Source: Sphingobium algorifonticola (GTDB lineage Bacteria; Pseudomonadota; Alphaproteobacteria; Sphingomonadales; Sphingomonadaceae). Taken from it: DNA of 64,000 nucleotides. The stretch spans positions 372,001 through 436,000 of the forward strand of contig NZ_RZUL01000001.1 in the NCBI RefSeq assembly GCF_004005485.1. The letters are read 5' to 3'. The translations under genes were made by a program, and so were the position numbers. Each line of letters opens with the position of its first letter. Position 1 is the first letter of the stretch. This document shows, in pieces, positions 32,221 through 40,622 of this stretch. Below the pieces are notes generated by a model. It worked only from the letters and a program-made list of their open reading frames with translations, searched no databases and was not told where the DNA came from.

Positions 32221-32288
32221 CTCTCCGGACGGAGAGGATAGCGAAGGTTGGCAGCCTGGCTGCCTACCGCAGCTTGGAGAGGCGTTCC
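32221..32288. repeat. 68-bp CTCTCC-type repeat, copy B
   Basis: 67 of 68 positions identical to copy A (31639-31706) and in the same orientation, 22 bp from the end of the terminase large-subunit gene. Confidence 0.9.
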
Positions 32289-32310
32289 CCCGCCAGCAAC
32301 GACGCCCCTC

Positions 32311-33708
32311 TCACACCCCCCGCACCCTAGCCTCACCCCCGCCTTTCCCCAGCATCAGCCAGCTGATCCCCCACACCAGCGCGTCCGCGCGGTCCGGGGA
32401 TCGTCCCGGCCCCGCATAGACTCCGCCCGTCAGCATCCCGCACATCTGGTCCTCCAGCATCGGGAAAGCGCCGCGATGCGCCACGCGCCCCGCTTCGTAC
32501 AGGGCCGCCACCGGTTCCGCCCGCGCCACTTTCCCGCGCGATGCATGGACGAGGCGCAGCGGCAGGTTCGCGTCCACCGCGCGCAGCACGCTTTCGATCA
32601 TCGCCCCGCCGTTGTTCGCCTCCGCCACCACCCGGTCCGCACCATAAGCATGCGCCGCATGCACGACCGCGCGCGCCCAGCCTTCGGGACGCAGGCCCGC
32701 GACGCTCGCATCGGCGATCACATAGGCGCGCCCGTCGCCGCCCGTCCCCGCCACGATGATGCCGCACGCGTCGCCATCTCCCGCCCCGGCCGGCGGATCG
32801 ACCGCCACCACCACGCGCGTCAGCACCGGCGAGTCCACACCCCCCGCATCCCCGCCCGGCACATGCGCCACCCGGCACTGCTCGATCAGGGCGCGGGTCC
32901 ACAGCGCACCGTCGATATCCTCCACCAGCTCCCCGTCCAGCTCCTGCCGCCCCAGCCGCGTGCCGCCGAACTGCGCCGTCACGCTTTCCAGAAAGGCAGG
33001 CGGCAGGTTCGCGCCATTCTCCAGCGTCGCCCCGCGCGTCAGCACGACATCCTGCTCGATACGACCCAATAGCGCCCGCACCAGCGGCACCGGCCGCGGC
33101 GTCGTCGTCGCCACCACGCGCGGCCGCTCGCCCAGCCGCAATGCCAGCTCCAGGTTGCGCCACGCCTTTATTCCCAGCGGCCATTTGCCGATCTCGTCGG
33201 CCCAGGCATGGCTGAACTGCGGCCCGCGCAGCGCCTCCGGGTCCGACGCGCCATAGATGTGTGCCACCGCGCCCGATCGCCATTGCAGCCGCCGCAGCGC
33301 CGGATACCACATCGGCCGGTTCCATTCCGGCGCGATCGCCAGCAGGCCGCTTTCGCCTTCCACCATCACGCTGCGCGCCTCTGCCGGGCTGGCCCCGATC
33401 AGGGCGATGCGCGCGCGACCGTCGCCTTCGGCAATGCCGCGCACCCATTCCGCCCCGGCGCGCGTCTTGCCGAAACCGCGCCCCGCCATCAGCATCCAGA
33501 TGCGCCAGTCGCCCTCCGGCGCGATCTGCGCGGGCCGCGCCTGCTGCATCCAGTCGGCCCGCATCGCCGCCACGCCTGCCGCGCCCAGCCGCGCGAACAG
33601 CGCATCGCGCGCCGCCCGGTCGGATCGCAGCAGCATTTCCATCCGCGCCAGGCCCCCCGGATGGTCCGCTTCCCCATGGGCCTGCTTCACCTCCGTCACG
33701 CCCGTCAC
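32311..33708 (-). CDS. Terminase large subunit, GTA gp2
   Basis: A 465-residue DNA packaging motor. The ATPase domain has Walker A AGRGFGKT (Lys81) and Walker B AWADEIGK (Asp171, Glu172). The C-terminal nuclease has VVVAVDPPAGAGDGDACGI with the first metal aspartate, VVAEANNGGAMIE, and GRSPDRADALVWG with the last Asp pair. Packages headful DNA into GTA heads. The start overlaps the small-subunit stop by 4 bp. M23 is an alternative start. Confidence 0.95.
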   Translation of the reverse strand: MTGVTEVKQAHGEADHPGGLARMEMLLRSDRAARDALFARLGAAGVAAMRADWMQQARPAQIAPEGDWRIWMLMAGRGFGKTRAGAEWVRGIAEGDGRARIALIGASPAEARSVMVEGESGLLAIAPEWNRPMWYPALRRLQWRSGAVAHIYGASDPEALRGPQFSHAWADEIGKWPLGIKAWRNLELALRLGERPRVVATTTPRPVPLVRALLGRIEQDVVLTRGATLENGANLPPAFLESVTAQFGGTRLGRQELDGELVEDIDGALWTRALIEQCRVAHVPGGDAGGVDSPVLTRVVVAVDPPAGAGDGDACGIIVAGTGGDGRAYVIADASVAGLRPEGWARAVVHAAHAYGADRVVAEANNGGAMIESVLRAVDANLPLRLVHASRGKVARAEPVAALYEAGRVAHRGAFPMLEDQMCGMLTGGVYAGPGRSPDRADALVWGISWLMLGKGGGEARVRGV

Positions 33709-34352
33709 CCCCTGGCCTGCGCTTCGATCATCGCCCGGTTCGCCGCATAGCGGGCCGCCATCGCGTCCATTTCCGCCTTCATCCGCGCCACCACATCGGG
33801 CGCGTCGGGCCGCGCGCCCTGCTGCCCGCCTTGTTGCCCACCCTGCTGCATCGCCAGCCGCGCCGCGCGCCGCGCCTCCACCGTCGCCCGGTGCGCCTGC
33901 AACAGGCGCAGCGCGATCGCATGCGGCACCGCCGTCACCGTCTTGGTCGCTTTCACCCGCGCCATGGGGCCATGGCCCTCACGGATCACTTCCACCCGCT
34001 CCGCCCCGTGCAGGCAATCGCGCAGCATCCGCATCTCCAGCTCGCAATAGCTTTGCTCGATCGCATCGTCCCACGCCTCGGCAAAGGCGGGATCGCGCTG
34101 GCGCAGATCATAGGCGCTGGAATAATGCAGCCCCGCCGCGCGGCATCCCTCGCGCACATTGCATGTCGCCGCCAGCACCTGCAGGAACAGCGCGCGCCGC
34201 GCGTCGGTCCACCCGTCCTTGCGCGCCTTGCGCAGCTGCCTGCGCGTTGTGCCATCCCCCCGCGCGCAGGATTGCAGCACCAGCGGACCGGAATAGACCG
34301 CTATCCCGCCATCCTGTCGCGCGCGCCCCTTCCCCTTGCCGCCGTTCGCCAT
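33705..34352 (-). CDS. Terminase small subunit, GTA gp1-like
   Basis: A 215-residue protein starting MANGGKGKGRARQDGG with a helix-turn-helix-like middle (RRALFLQVLAATCNVREGCR, then AAGLHYSSAYDLRQRDPAFA) as in small terminases that recruit DNA. The C-terminus holds a Gln/Gly repeat (MQQGGQQGGQQG). ATG 34352 follows GGGAGG by 5 bp; ATG 34367 is an alternative. It is the first gene of the GTA series and follows a promoter and a leader hairpin. Confidence 0.85.
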   Translation of the reverse strand: MANGGKGKGRARQDGGIAVYSGPLVLQSCARGDGTTRRQLRKARKDGWTDARRALFLQVLAATCNVREGCRAAGLHYSSAYDLRQRDPAFAEAWDDAIEQSYCELEMRMLRDCLHGAERVEVIREGHGPMARVKATKTVTAVPHAIALRLLQAHRATVEARRAARLAMQQGGQQGGQQGARPDAPDVVARMKAEMDAMAARYAANRAMIEAQARG

Positions 34353-34400
34353 GTCCGCCTCCCGCATGCGCCAAGCCCCGCCCGCGGGCCGCGCACAAGC

Positions 34401-34430
34401 AAAAGGGCCGACCCTCACGGACCGACCCTT
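34401..34430 (-). promoter_or_regulatory. Leader hairpin upstream of the GTA cluster
   Basis: On the minus strand a 12-bp stem with G-U pairs, AAGGGTCGGTCC, loop GTGA, GGGTCGGCCCTT, then TT GC. A weak terminator or attenuator in the untranslated leader. Confidence 0.5.
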
Positions 34431-34473
34431 GCTTGCACACCCTGCGGCGGCGACTCACTTTTCCCAATATCGA

Positions 34474-34504
34474 CTCATATGCCAGATCAGCGTCACGCTG
34501 TCAA
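34474..34504 (-). promoter_or_regulatory. Probable GTA operon promoter
   Basis: TTGACA at 34504-34499 and ATATGA/TATGAG about 18-19 bp downstream on the minus strand, 120 bp before the terminase small-subunit start. The surrounding stretch is AT-richer than the genes. Predicted only. Confidence 0.5.
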
Positions 34505-34529
34505 GACATTTGTGCCTATCTGGTTACAC

Positions 34530-34590
34530 AATTCCTCCCCTTGAAGGGGAGGGGGACCGCCGCGAAGCGGTGGTGGAGGGGTGTTACCCC
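34530..34590. repeat. CTCCCCTTGA-type repeat at the edge of the GTA cluster
   Basis: TCCTCCCCTTGAAGGGGAGG, then GACCGCCGCGAAGCGGTGG and TGGAGGGGTGTTACC. The right end overlaps the 3' end of the VOC gene. Confidence 0.75.
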
Positions 34591-34970
34591 GCGCGATAGA
34601 CCCCACACAGCTTGTTCCCCGCCGGATCGCGCATATAGGCCAGATAGAGCGGACCGAACGGCCCCTGGCGGATACCCGGCGGGTCTTCGCACGGGGTGCC
34701 GCCGTGTGCCACGCCCGCCGCGTGCCAGGCATCGACCTGATCGCCCGATGTCATCGAAAAGCCGATGGTGCCGCCATTGGCGCAGCTCGCCGGTTCGCCG
34801 TTGATCGGCTTGCCGATGATGAGCAGCCCGCCCGACGGCGACATATAGACGACGCGGCCGCCATCCGGCGTCGGATTGCCCGGCGCCACGCCGATCACCC
34901 CCAGGGTGGCATCGTAAAATGCCTTGGACGCATCGACATCCTCCGCTCCCAGCACGATATGGCTAAACAT
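34584..34970 (-). CDS. VOC (glyoxalase-fold) family protein
   Basis: A 128-residue single-domain VOC protein: MFSHIVLGAEDVDASKAFYD, SPSGGLLIIGKPINGEPAS and a C-terminal RDPAGNKLCGVYRAG. The metal-ligand positions His4 and a late acidic/polar residue fit the fold, but the final Glu typical of glyoxalase I is not seen, so a different small-molecule role is likely. AAAGGAGA precedes the ATG. Probably monocistronic. Confidence 0.85.
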   Translation of the reverse strand: MFSHIVLGAEDVDASKAFYDATLGVIGVAPGNPTPDGGRVVYMSPSGGLLIIGKPINGEPASCANGGTIGFSMTSGDQVDAWHAAGVAHGGTPCEDPPGIRQGPFGPLYLAYMRDPAGNKLCGVYRAG

Positions 34971-35009
34971 GGTCTCGTCTCCTTTCAGGTTAAAAACGAT
35001 CGCGTAACC

Positions 35010-35095
35010 CGTTCCCCGGCGAAAGCCGGGGTCCAGGGCAATGAAGGACGGCTTTATGCGACGATGGACCCCTGCTTTCGCAGGGGAACGGAAGA
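35010..35095. repeat. REP pair
   Basis: GTTCCCCGGCGAAAGCCGGG followed by CCCCTGCTTTCGCAGGGGAA in inverted orientation, between the VOC and glutathione transferase genes. Confidence 0.8.
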
Positions 35096-35140
35096 TATGG
35101 TAGGGACGGCCATGGTCGCCAGGTACAATTCAGTTATCCG

Positions 35141-35806
35141 CTACACCACCAGCTCGGGCCGATCCGCCATCCCTTCGATCATTGGCTTCTCCGCTTCCAG
35201 CACCGCGGCAAAGGCGGGCCGCGCCTTCATCGCCGACAGCCATGAGCAGATGCGGGGATAGAGTGCCTTGTCCACCGGGGGGCAGCAATAGGCCAGGTTG
35301 ATGAAAGGTGATGCGACAGCGATATCCGCGAGTGTCAGCCGATCCTCGACCAGAAAGCCGCTGTCGGGGATCACGCTCTCCAGATAGGTGAAAAGCCGGG
35401 GCAGTTCGTCGCGCTCGGCGGCATCGGCGACCGCCGCGTCGCTCGGCACCTTCATGAACTTGGGCGCGACGATGCGGTTCCAGAACAGCTTGCCGCCGGT
35501 CGCGAACAATATCGTGTCGGCGAACTCGTCATACCAGATCGTCCGCGCCCGCGCGCGCGGTTCGGCGGGGATCAGGGCCGGCTCGGGATATTGCGCATCC
35601 AGATAATGCACGATCGCGCTGCTGTCGCTGATCGCGAAATCCGCGTCGGCAAAGCCCGGCATCTTGCCGAAAGGCGACGCCTTTTCAAATATATCGTTGC
35701 CGCGCCCCAGCCCGGCGGGCTGCAAGTCCAGCGCGATGCCCTTTTCCGCGGCGAACAGCAGCACCTTGCGCACGAAAGGCGAAGGCCGCATCCCGTAGAG
35801 GATCAT
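35141..35806 (-). CDS. Glutathione S-transferase family protein
   Basis: A 221-residue GST. The thioredoxin-like N-domain has MILYGMRPSPFVRKVLLFAA, with Ser9 or Tyr4 as the candidate activator, FGKMPGFAD with the cis-proline, and ISDSSAIVHYLD, the glutathione gamma-glutamyl site. The helical C-domain has the N-cap motif LVEDRLTLADIAVASPF. Likely conjugates or reduces a hydrophobic electrophile; the substrate is unknown. Divergent from the membrane-protein gene. Confidence 0.92.
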   Translation of the reverse strand: MILYGMRPSPFVRKVLLFAAEKGIALDLQPAGLGRGNDIFEKASPFGKMPGFADADFAISDSSAIVHYLDAQYPEPALIPAEPRARARTIWYDEFADTILFATGGKLFWNRIVAPKFMKVPSDAAVADAAERDELPRLFTYLESVIPDSGFLVEDRLTLADIAVASPFINLAYCCPPVDKALYPRICSWLSAMKARPAFAAVLEAEKPMIEGMADRPELVV

Positions 35807-35935
35807 TTCATGCTCTCCCGCTGGTCCGTTGTCGGATGCCCTGTTGGACAGGCGCGCATTCTATCCAACAGGTTGCATATTGCAACGATTTTCTGCGCTG
35901 GCTCCGGCGTCGGCTTCGCGCTACCGCAGCGCAGC

Positions 35936-36589
35936 ATGCTCACCCGCCTCTATCAATGGACCCTGGCCAAGGCCGCCCACCGCCATGCGGAACGGTGGCT
36001 GTTCGCCATTTCCTTCATGGAATCGAGCTTTTTCCCCATTCCGCCGCATCCGCTGCTCGGCCTCATGTGCCTCGCCCGGCCGGAAAAGGCGCTGCGCTAC
36101 GGCTTTGTCTGCACCCTGGCGTCGGTGCTCGGCGGGCTGCTCGGCTATGCGATCGGCTATTTCTTCTTCACCCTGTTCGGCGCCGCGATTCTCGATACGC
36201 TGGGGCTGGCGGAAAGCTTCCCGACCGCGCAATGCTATCTGCGCGAATATGGCGCGCAGATCATCCTGATAAAGGGCGCGACGCCCATCCCCTTCAAGCT
36301 CATCACGATCACCGCGGGCTTCGTCGGCCTGCCGCTGTTCACCTTCCTGTGGGCCAGCATCGCCAGCCGCGCCTTCCAGTTCATGATCGTCGGCTTTCTG
36401 TTCTGGAAGTTCGGGCGACCGATCAAGGCGTTCATCGAAAAATATCTCGCCTGGCTCTCCGCCTTGTTCCTCGTCCTCGTCGTCGGCGGCTTCATCGCCG
36501 CCTCGCTGCTGACCAGCGGCGAAGGCAAGACCGACAAGTGCAGCCGCGCGACGGTGGCGGCCACAGCTGGAAAACCCCTCTCCCCTTGA
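35936..36589 (+). CDS. YqaA/DedA (VTT domain) family membrane protein
   Basis: A 217-residue inner-membrane protein, MLTRLYQWTLAKAAHRHAER, then FMESSFFPIPPHPLLGLMCL and RYGFVCTLASVLGGLLGYAI, with IKGATPIPFKLITITAGFVG as the VTT re-entrant motif. YqaA-type relatives of DedA take part in membrane lipid homeostasis. The last residues KPLSP and the stop codon are provided by a CTCCCCTTGA-type repeat, so the natural C-terminus has probably been replaced. Confidence 0.88.
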   Translation: MLTRLYQWTLAKAAHRHAERWLFAISFMESSFFPIPPHPLLGLMCLARPEKALRYGFVCTLASVLGGLLGYAIGYFFFTLFGAAILDTLGLAESFPTAQCYLREYGAQIILIKGATPIPFKLITITAGFVGLPLFTFLWASIASRAFQFMIVGFLFWKFGRPIKAFIEKYLAWLSALFLVLVVGGFIAASLLTSGEGKTDKCSRATVAATAGKPLSP

Positions 36590-36640
36590 GGGAGAGGGAG
36601 GGGCCCGCCGCGCAGCGGTGGGAGGGTGAGGGGTATGCGC
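36569..36640. repeat. CTCCCCTTGA-type repeat overlapping the YqaA stop
   Basis: CCCCTCTCCCCTTGAGGGAG, then GGCCCGCCGCGCAGCGGTGG and GAGGGTGAGGGG; the TGA in the first hairpin is the stop of the upstream gene. Confidence 0.75.
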
Positions 36641-36922
36641 GCGCAAGGCGAGCGCCAACCAAAGGTCCGCTGCCCCTACACATCACCTCAGCCCCCATCC
36701 GTCACCCCAGCGAAGGCTGGGGTCTCGTGCCTCCAGGTCGAATGTCGCCGCCTGGGACCCCAGCCGTCGCTGGGGTGACGGGTAACAGAGCGGGGCGGCG
36801 GCGGCGCACCCCCGATCCTCCCCTGGAAGGGGAGGTGGCATCGCGAAGCGATGACGGAGGGGTGTCACCCTATCGACAGCGGGACACCCCTCCACCACCC
36901 TGCGGGCGATCCCCCTCCCCCT
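36590..36922. other. Intergenic region composed of REP-like repeats
   Basis: No gene seen. It is filled by three repeat units: the tail of the one at 36569-36640, an inverted pair at 36699-36782 (CGTCACCCCAGCGAAGGCTG type) and a cluster at 36815-36935. Confidence 0.75.
36699..36782. repeat. REP pair (CACCCCAGCGAAGGCTGGGG type)
   Basis: CGTCACCCCAGCGAAGGCTG and an inverted CAGCCGTCGCTGGGGTGACG, with imperfect spacing sequence. Confidence 0.8.
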
Positions 36923-36935
36923 TCAGGGGAGGATC
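36815..36935. repeat. Inverted CTCCCCT-type repeat pair overlapping the second VOC stop
   Basis: CCTCCCCTGGAAGGGGAGG with GCATCGCGAAGCGATG on the left and CCTGCGGGCGATCCCCCTCC with TTCAGGGGAGGAT on the right, in opposite orientation. Confidence 0.75.
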
Positions 36936-37378
36936 TCAGTGGCAAAGAGCATCGCATCGTCGGCAAAGCTCTTGAACTCCAGCGCATTGCCGCTCGGGTC
37001 GTGGAAGAACATCGTCGCCTGCTCCCCGGCCTGCCCGGCAAAGCGCACATGCGGCGCGATGCCGAATGTCACACCCGCCGCCGTCAGCCGCGCGGCGAGG
37101 GCGTCCCAGTCCGCCCGCTCCAGCACGACCCCGAAATGCGGCACCGGCACGTCGTGCCCGTCCACCGGATTGTGATGGGCGGGCCCGCCCTGGCCCGCCC
37201 CGCCCTGGCCCGGCACCAGATGCGCCACGATCTGATGGCCGAACAGGTTGAAATCGATCCACTGGTCGGCGCTGCGCCCTTCCGCGCATCCCATCACGCC
37301 GCCATAAAAGCGTCGCGCCGCCGCCAGGCAATGCACCGGAAAGGCCAGATGAAAGGGCCGGATGACGGCCTTGGGCAT
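36923..37378 (-). CDS. VOC (glyoxalase/dioxygenase-fold) family protein
   Basis: A 151-residue VOC protein starting [73 protein letters not shown] and [15 protein letters not shown] give the metal ligands His and Glu of an active VOC enzyme. The closest pattern is the dioxygenase-like glyoxalase subgroup. ATG 37378 or ATG 37396 may be the start; both have GGAG-like sites. Its last codons and TGA fall inside a repeat (see 36815-36935). Confidence 0.85.
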   Translation of the reverse strand: MPKAVIRPFHLAFPVHCLAAARRFYGGVMGCAEGRSADQWIDFNLFGHQIVAHLVPGQGGAGQGGPAHHNPVDGHDVPVPHFGVVLERADWDALAARLTAAGVTFGIAPHVRFAGQAGEQATMFFHDPSGNALEFKSFADDAMLFATEILP

Positions 37379-37448
37379 CGCCCGTTCCTCGGTCATTGAA
37401 GTCGCTCCGTCATTGAAACTGTCACCAAAGCGCGCAATAGCAGCATCC

Positions 37449-39056
37449 GTGCCCCAACGCCCCCCTTTACCTGCCCTGCTCGCCGCGCATCCCTCTGTCA
37501 CCGCGCTGCTCGCGGGCCTCGCCTCGGCGGTCGGCCTTGCGCCGCTCTCGCTCTGGCCGATCACGCTGCTGTGCCTCACGCTGCTCATCCTGCTGCTTCA
37601 GGCGTCGCAGGGCAGACGGCATGCCTTCCTGCTCGGCTGGCTGTTCGGCGTCGGCCATTTCGCCGCGGGTCTCAACTGGATCGCCCATGCCTTCACTTAT
37701 CAGGATGCGATGCCGCACTGGTTCGGCTATGGCGCGGTCGTCCTCCTCTCGCTCTATCTCGCGGTCTATCCCGGCCTCGCCACCTTGATCGCCTGGGAAG
37801 GCGCGCGCCGCCTGCCGCCGCCCCGGCGCGTGAATGGCCGGGTTCCCCGCGTCAGCGCCGCGCTCTCGCTGCTGCTGGGGGCAAGCTGGATCGGCACCGA
37901 ATATCTGCGCGCCACCCTGTTCACCGGCTTTGCCTGGAACCCGCTCGGCATTATCTGGCTGCCGACATCGCTGGCGCACAGCGCGACGCTGGTCGGCACC
38001 TACGGCCTTTCGGGGCTGGCGATCGTCGCGGCGGGTGCGCTCCATCTCGCGCTCGGCCGCCGCATCGGCTCGGCGCTGGCGATGGCGCTGCCGCTCGCCG
38101 GGGCGGCTGCCATCGGCCTGCTGTGGAGCAGTTTCACCGTCCTGCCGCCCGCCCGGCAGACCGCCCCCGCGATCCGCATCGTTCAGCCCAATATCGGGCA
38201 GGACGTGAAATACAGCCCGGCGATGGAGGCGACCAATTTCGGCAAGCTCGCGTCGCTCTCTGGCGCGGCGGAACCGCGCAGCCGCCTCATCTTCTGGCCC
38301 GAAGCGGCGATTCCCGCCTGGCTGGACATGGAGCCGCAATGGCGCGCCCGCCTCGCCAGCCTGCTGGGGCCAGGCGACCTGCTGCTGACCGGCGGCGAGA
38401 AAGTCTATTTCGAGGACAGGACGGTGAACGGCTATACCAGCCAGGTCCTCTCCGGCGCGCACAACAGCCTGTGGATCGTCGACGCCCGCGCGCGGCTGCT
38501 GGGCCGCTATGACAAGGCGCATCTCGTCCCCTATGGCGAATATCTGCCGATGCGGCAGCTGCTCACGCCGCTCGGCCTCTCCCGCCTCGTCCCCGGTGAC
38601 GTGGACTTCTGGCCCGGTCCCGGCGCACGCTCCCTGCCCCTGCCTGCGGGCACCGGTCGCCCGCCGCTCAAAATGGGGGTGCAGATCTGCTATGAAATCA
38701 TCTTTTCCGGCCATGTCGTCGATCAGGCCAACCGGCCGGACTTCATTTTCAATCCCTCCAACGACGCCTGGTTCGGGCGCTGGGGTCCGCCCCAGCATCT
38801 GGCGCAGGCGCGGCTGCGCGCGATCGAGGAAGCGATACCGGTCATCCGCTCCACCCCCACCGGCATCTCCGCGCTGGTCGACGCGCAGGGCCGCATCGTC
38901 GACAGCCTGCCGCACCGCACGGCGGGCTTCATCGACGCGCTGCTTCCCCCGCCGGGCGGCAGAACGCTCTTTTCCCGGGTCGGAAACTGGGCCGCGCTCG
39001 CCCTGATGCTCGCGCTCGTCGCCTTGGCGGTTGCCACACGCCGCAACCGTCATTAA
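37449..39056 (+). CDS. lnt: Apolipoprotein N-acyltransferase
   Basis: A 535-residue inner-membrane enzyme adding the third acyl chain to lipoproteins. Several N-terminal membrane helices are followed by a nitrilase-like domain with the triad Glu in [11 protein letters not shown], Lys in [14 protein letters not shown] and Cys in [14 protein letters not shown]-terminal helix ([16 protein letters not shown]) closes the protein. GTG 37449 ([11 protein letters not shown]) is preferred because it gives the usual length; the frame remains open 29 codons upstream. The secreted lipoprotein SodC in this window is a plausible substrate. Confidence 0.95.
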   Translation: MPQRPPLPALLAAHPSVTALLAGLASAVGLAPLSLWPITLLCLTLLILLLQASQGRRHAFLLGWLFGVGHFAAGLNWIAHAFTYQDAMPHWFGYGAVVLLSLYLAVYPGLATLIAWEGARRLPPPRRVNGRVPRVSAALSLLLGASWIGTEYLRATLFTGFAWNPLGIIWLPTSLAHSATLVGTYGLSGLAIVAAGALHLALGRRIGSALAMALPLAGAAAIGLLWSSFTVLPPARQTAPAIRIVQPNIGQDVKYSPAMEATNFGKLASLSGAAEPRSRLIFWPEAAIPAWLDMEPQWRARLASLLGPGDLLLTGGEKVYFEDRTVNGYTSQVLSGAHNSLWIVDARARLLGRYDKAHLVPYGEYLPMRQLLTPLGLSRLVPGDVDFWPGPGARSLPLPAGTGRPPLKMGVQICYEIIFSGHVVDQANRPDFIFNPSNDAWFGRWGPPQHLAQARLRAIEEAIPVIRSTPTGISALVDAQGRIVDSLPHRTAGFIDALLPPPGGRTLFSRVGNWAALALMLALVALAVATRRNRH

Positions 39057-39063
39057 AGGGCCT

Positions 39064-39083
39064 ATATAAACTTTTGTTTATAT
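39064..39083. promoter_or_regulatory. Palindrome upstream of metK
   Basis: ATATAAAC TTTT GTTTATAT, perfect 8-bp arms, 23 bp before the metK start and 7 bp after lnt. AT-rich in a GC-rich setting; a regulator site such as those of ArsR-family SahR/SamR factors is possible. Confidence 0.5.
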
Positions 39084-39106
39084 CAGTTCAGAATGACGGG
39101 AGTCCC

Positions 39107-40306
39107 ATGCGCAGCCAGTTTCTCTTCACGTCCGAAAGCGTCAGCGAAGGCCATCCGGACAAGGTCGCCGACCAGATCAGCGACGCGATCGTGGACCTGT
39201 TCCTGTCGATCGACGATCAGGCGCGCATCGCCTGCGAAACGCTGACGACGACCCAGCTTGTCGTGCTGGCGGGCGAGATCCGCGGCAAGGGCATCTATGA
39301 GGACGGCCAGTGGGCACCCGGCATCCCCGAGCGTGTCGAGCAGGTCGTGCGGGAAACGGTCAAGCGCATCGGCTATGAGCAGGACGGCTTCCACTGGGAA
39401 AGCTTCCGCTTCGAAAACAATCTTCACGGCCAGTCCGCCCATATTGCGCAGGGCGTCGATGAAAGCGGCAACAAGGATGAAGGCGCGGGCGATCAGGGGA
39501 TCATGTTCGGCTATGCCTCGGACGAAACGCCCGACCTGATGCCCGCGACCCTCTATTACAGCCACAAGATTCTGGAGCGCCTCGCCCATGATCGCCACGC
39601 CAAGGTGGTCGATTTCCTGGAGCCGGACGCCAAGAGCCAGGTCACCCTCGAATATATCGACGAAAAGCCGGTCCGCGCGACCGCGCTGGTCGTCTCGACG
39701 CAGCATGCCGCGGGCATGGACAATGACGAAAGCCGCGCCAAGCTGCGCGCCTATGTCAAAGGCGTGATGGCCGATGTGCTGCCGGAAGGCTGGATGCCGG
39801 ACGACGCGCAGATTTACGTGAACCCCACCGGCCTGTTCGAAATCGGCGGACCGGATGGCGACGCGGGGCTGACCGGCCGCAAGATCATCGTGGACACCTA
39901 TGGCGGCGCATCGCCCCATGGCGGCGGCGCGTTCAGCGGCAAGGACCCGACGAAGGTCGACCGCTCGGCTGCCTATGTCAGCCGCTATATGGCGAAGAAC
40001 ATCGTCGCCGCCGGCCTTGCCCGCCGCTGCACGATCCAGCTCAGCTATGCCATTGGCGTCGCCGAACCGCTGTCGCTCTATGTCGATACCCACGGCACCG
40101 GCACCGTGCCCGAAAGCGCGATCGAGGCGGTGTTGCCCACGCTCGTCCGCCTGACGCCCAAGGGCATCCGCACTCATCTGAAGCTCAACAAGCCCATCTA
40201 CCAGAAGACCGCCGCCTACGGCCATTTCGGCCGCGCGCCCGATGGCGACTTCTTCCCTTGGGAAAAGACCGATCTGGTCGATCAGCTCAAGGCGAAACTG
40301 GGCTGA
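39107..40306 (+). CDS. metK: S-adenosylmethionine synthetase
   Basis: Makes S-adenosylmethionine from methionine and ATP. The family signatures are all present: [16 protein letters not shown] near the N-terminus, [12 protein letters not shown], and [19 protein letters not shown]. 399 residues. ATG 39107 ([12 protein letters not shown]) is the conserved start; the frame is open 11 codons further upstream through the palindrome. Downstream of lnt with a 50-bp gap. Confidence 0.98.
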   Translation: MRSQFLFTSESVSEGHPDKVADQISDAIVDLFLSIDDQARIACETLTTTQLVVLAGEIRGKGIYEDGQWAPGIPERVEQVVRETVKRIGYEQDGFHWESFRFENNLHGQSAHIAQGVDESGNKDEGAGDQGIMFGYASDETPDLMPATLYYSHKILERLAHDRHAKVVDFLEPDAKSQVTLEYIDEKPVRATALVVSTQHAAGMDNDESRAKLRAYVKGVMADVLPEGWMPDDAQIYVNPTGLFEIGGPDGDAGLTGRKIIVDTYGGASPHGGGAFSGKDPTKVDRSAAYVSRYMAKNIVAAGLARRCTIQLSYAIGVAEPLSLYVDTHGTGTVPESAIEAVLPTLVRLTPKGIRTHLKLNKPIYQKTAAYGHFGRAPDGDFFPWEKTDLVDQLKAKLG

Positions 40307-40622
40307 TAGCGCCCGGCGCGGTGTCCGGTCCGGCAAGACTGTCGCACCGAACCGGACATCGCGCGTGACATCGCGGCGATCGGGGTCCAACCATAGTGCT
40401 GCACGCTGTCGGCCCCGGCGAACAGCAGCGGCGGCGGGCAACGCCGACCTCTCGGCATCCCTTTCACATCCGCTGCCACCAATCGTCGGCGACCGCCGCG
40501 AATGGGTCCGTGCCGAACCGGTATGGATCGGCGGGGAGATCGATGCCATAGACATATCAGGGGCGATCGGCGGGACATTCGGTCAATCACCTCTTCATGA
40601 TGCCCATCGTCAAGGTTGATCG
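40307..40622. other. Gap between metK and the GntP-type gene
   Basis: No clear gene. An inverted TGTCCGGT / ACCGGACA pair at 40321-40356 could end metK transcripts. On the minus strand a short frame (about 40466-40543) reads LPADPYRFGTDPFAAVADDW and looks protein-like but has no start and soon stops; it may be a gene remnant. Confidence 0.4.

Noticed and set aside
18218..32288. CRISPR-like array from the repeated hairpins
   Set aside because: Repeats are irregularly spaced, occur in both orientations and lack uniform spacers; no cas genes.
15321..34352. A complete prophage
   Set aside because: No integrase, repressor, replication, lysis or attachment-site features; gene order and sizes (short tape measure, gp3.5, gp10.1, gp14) match a GTA cluster.
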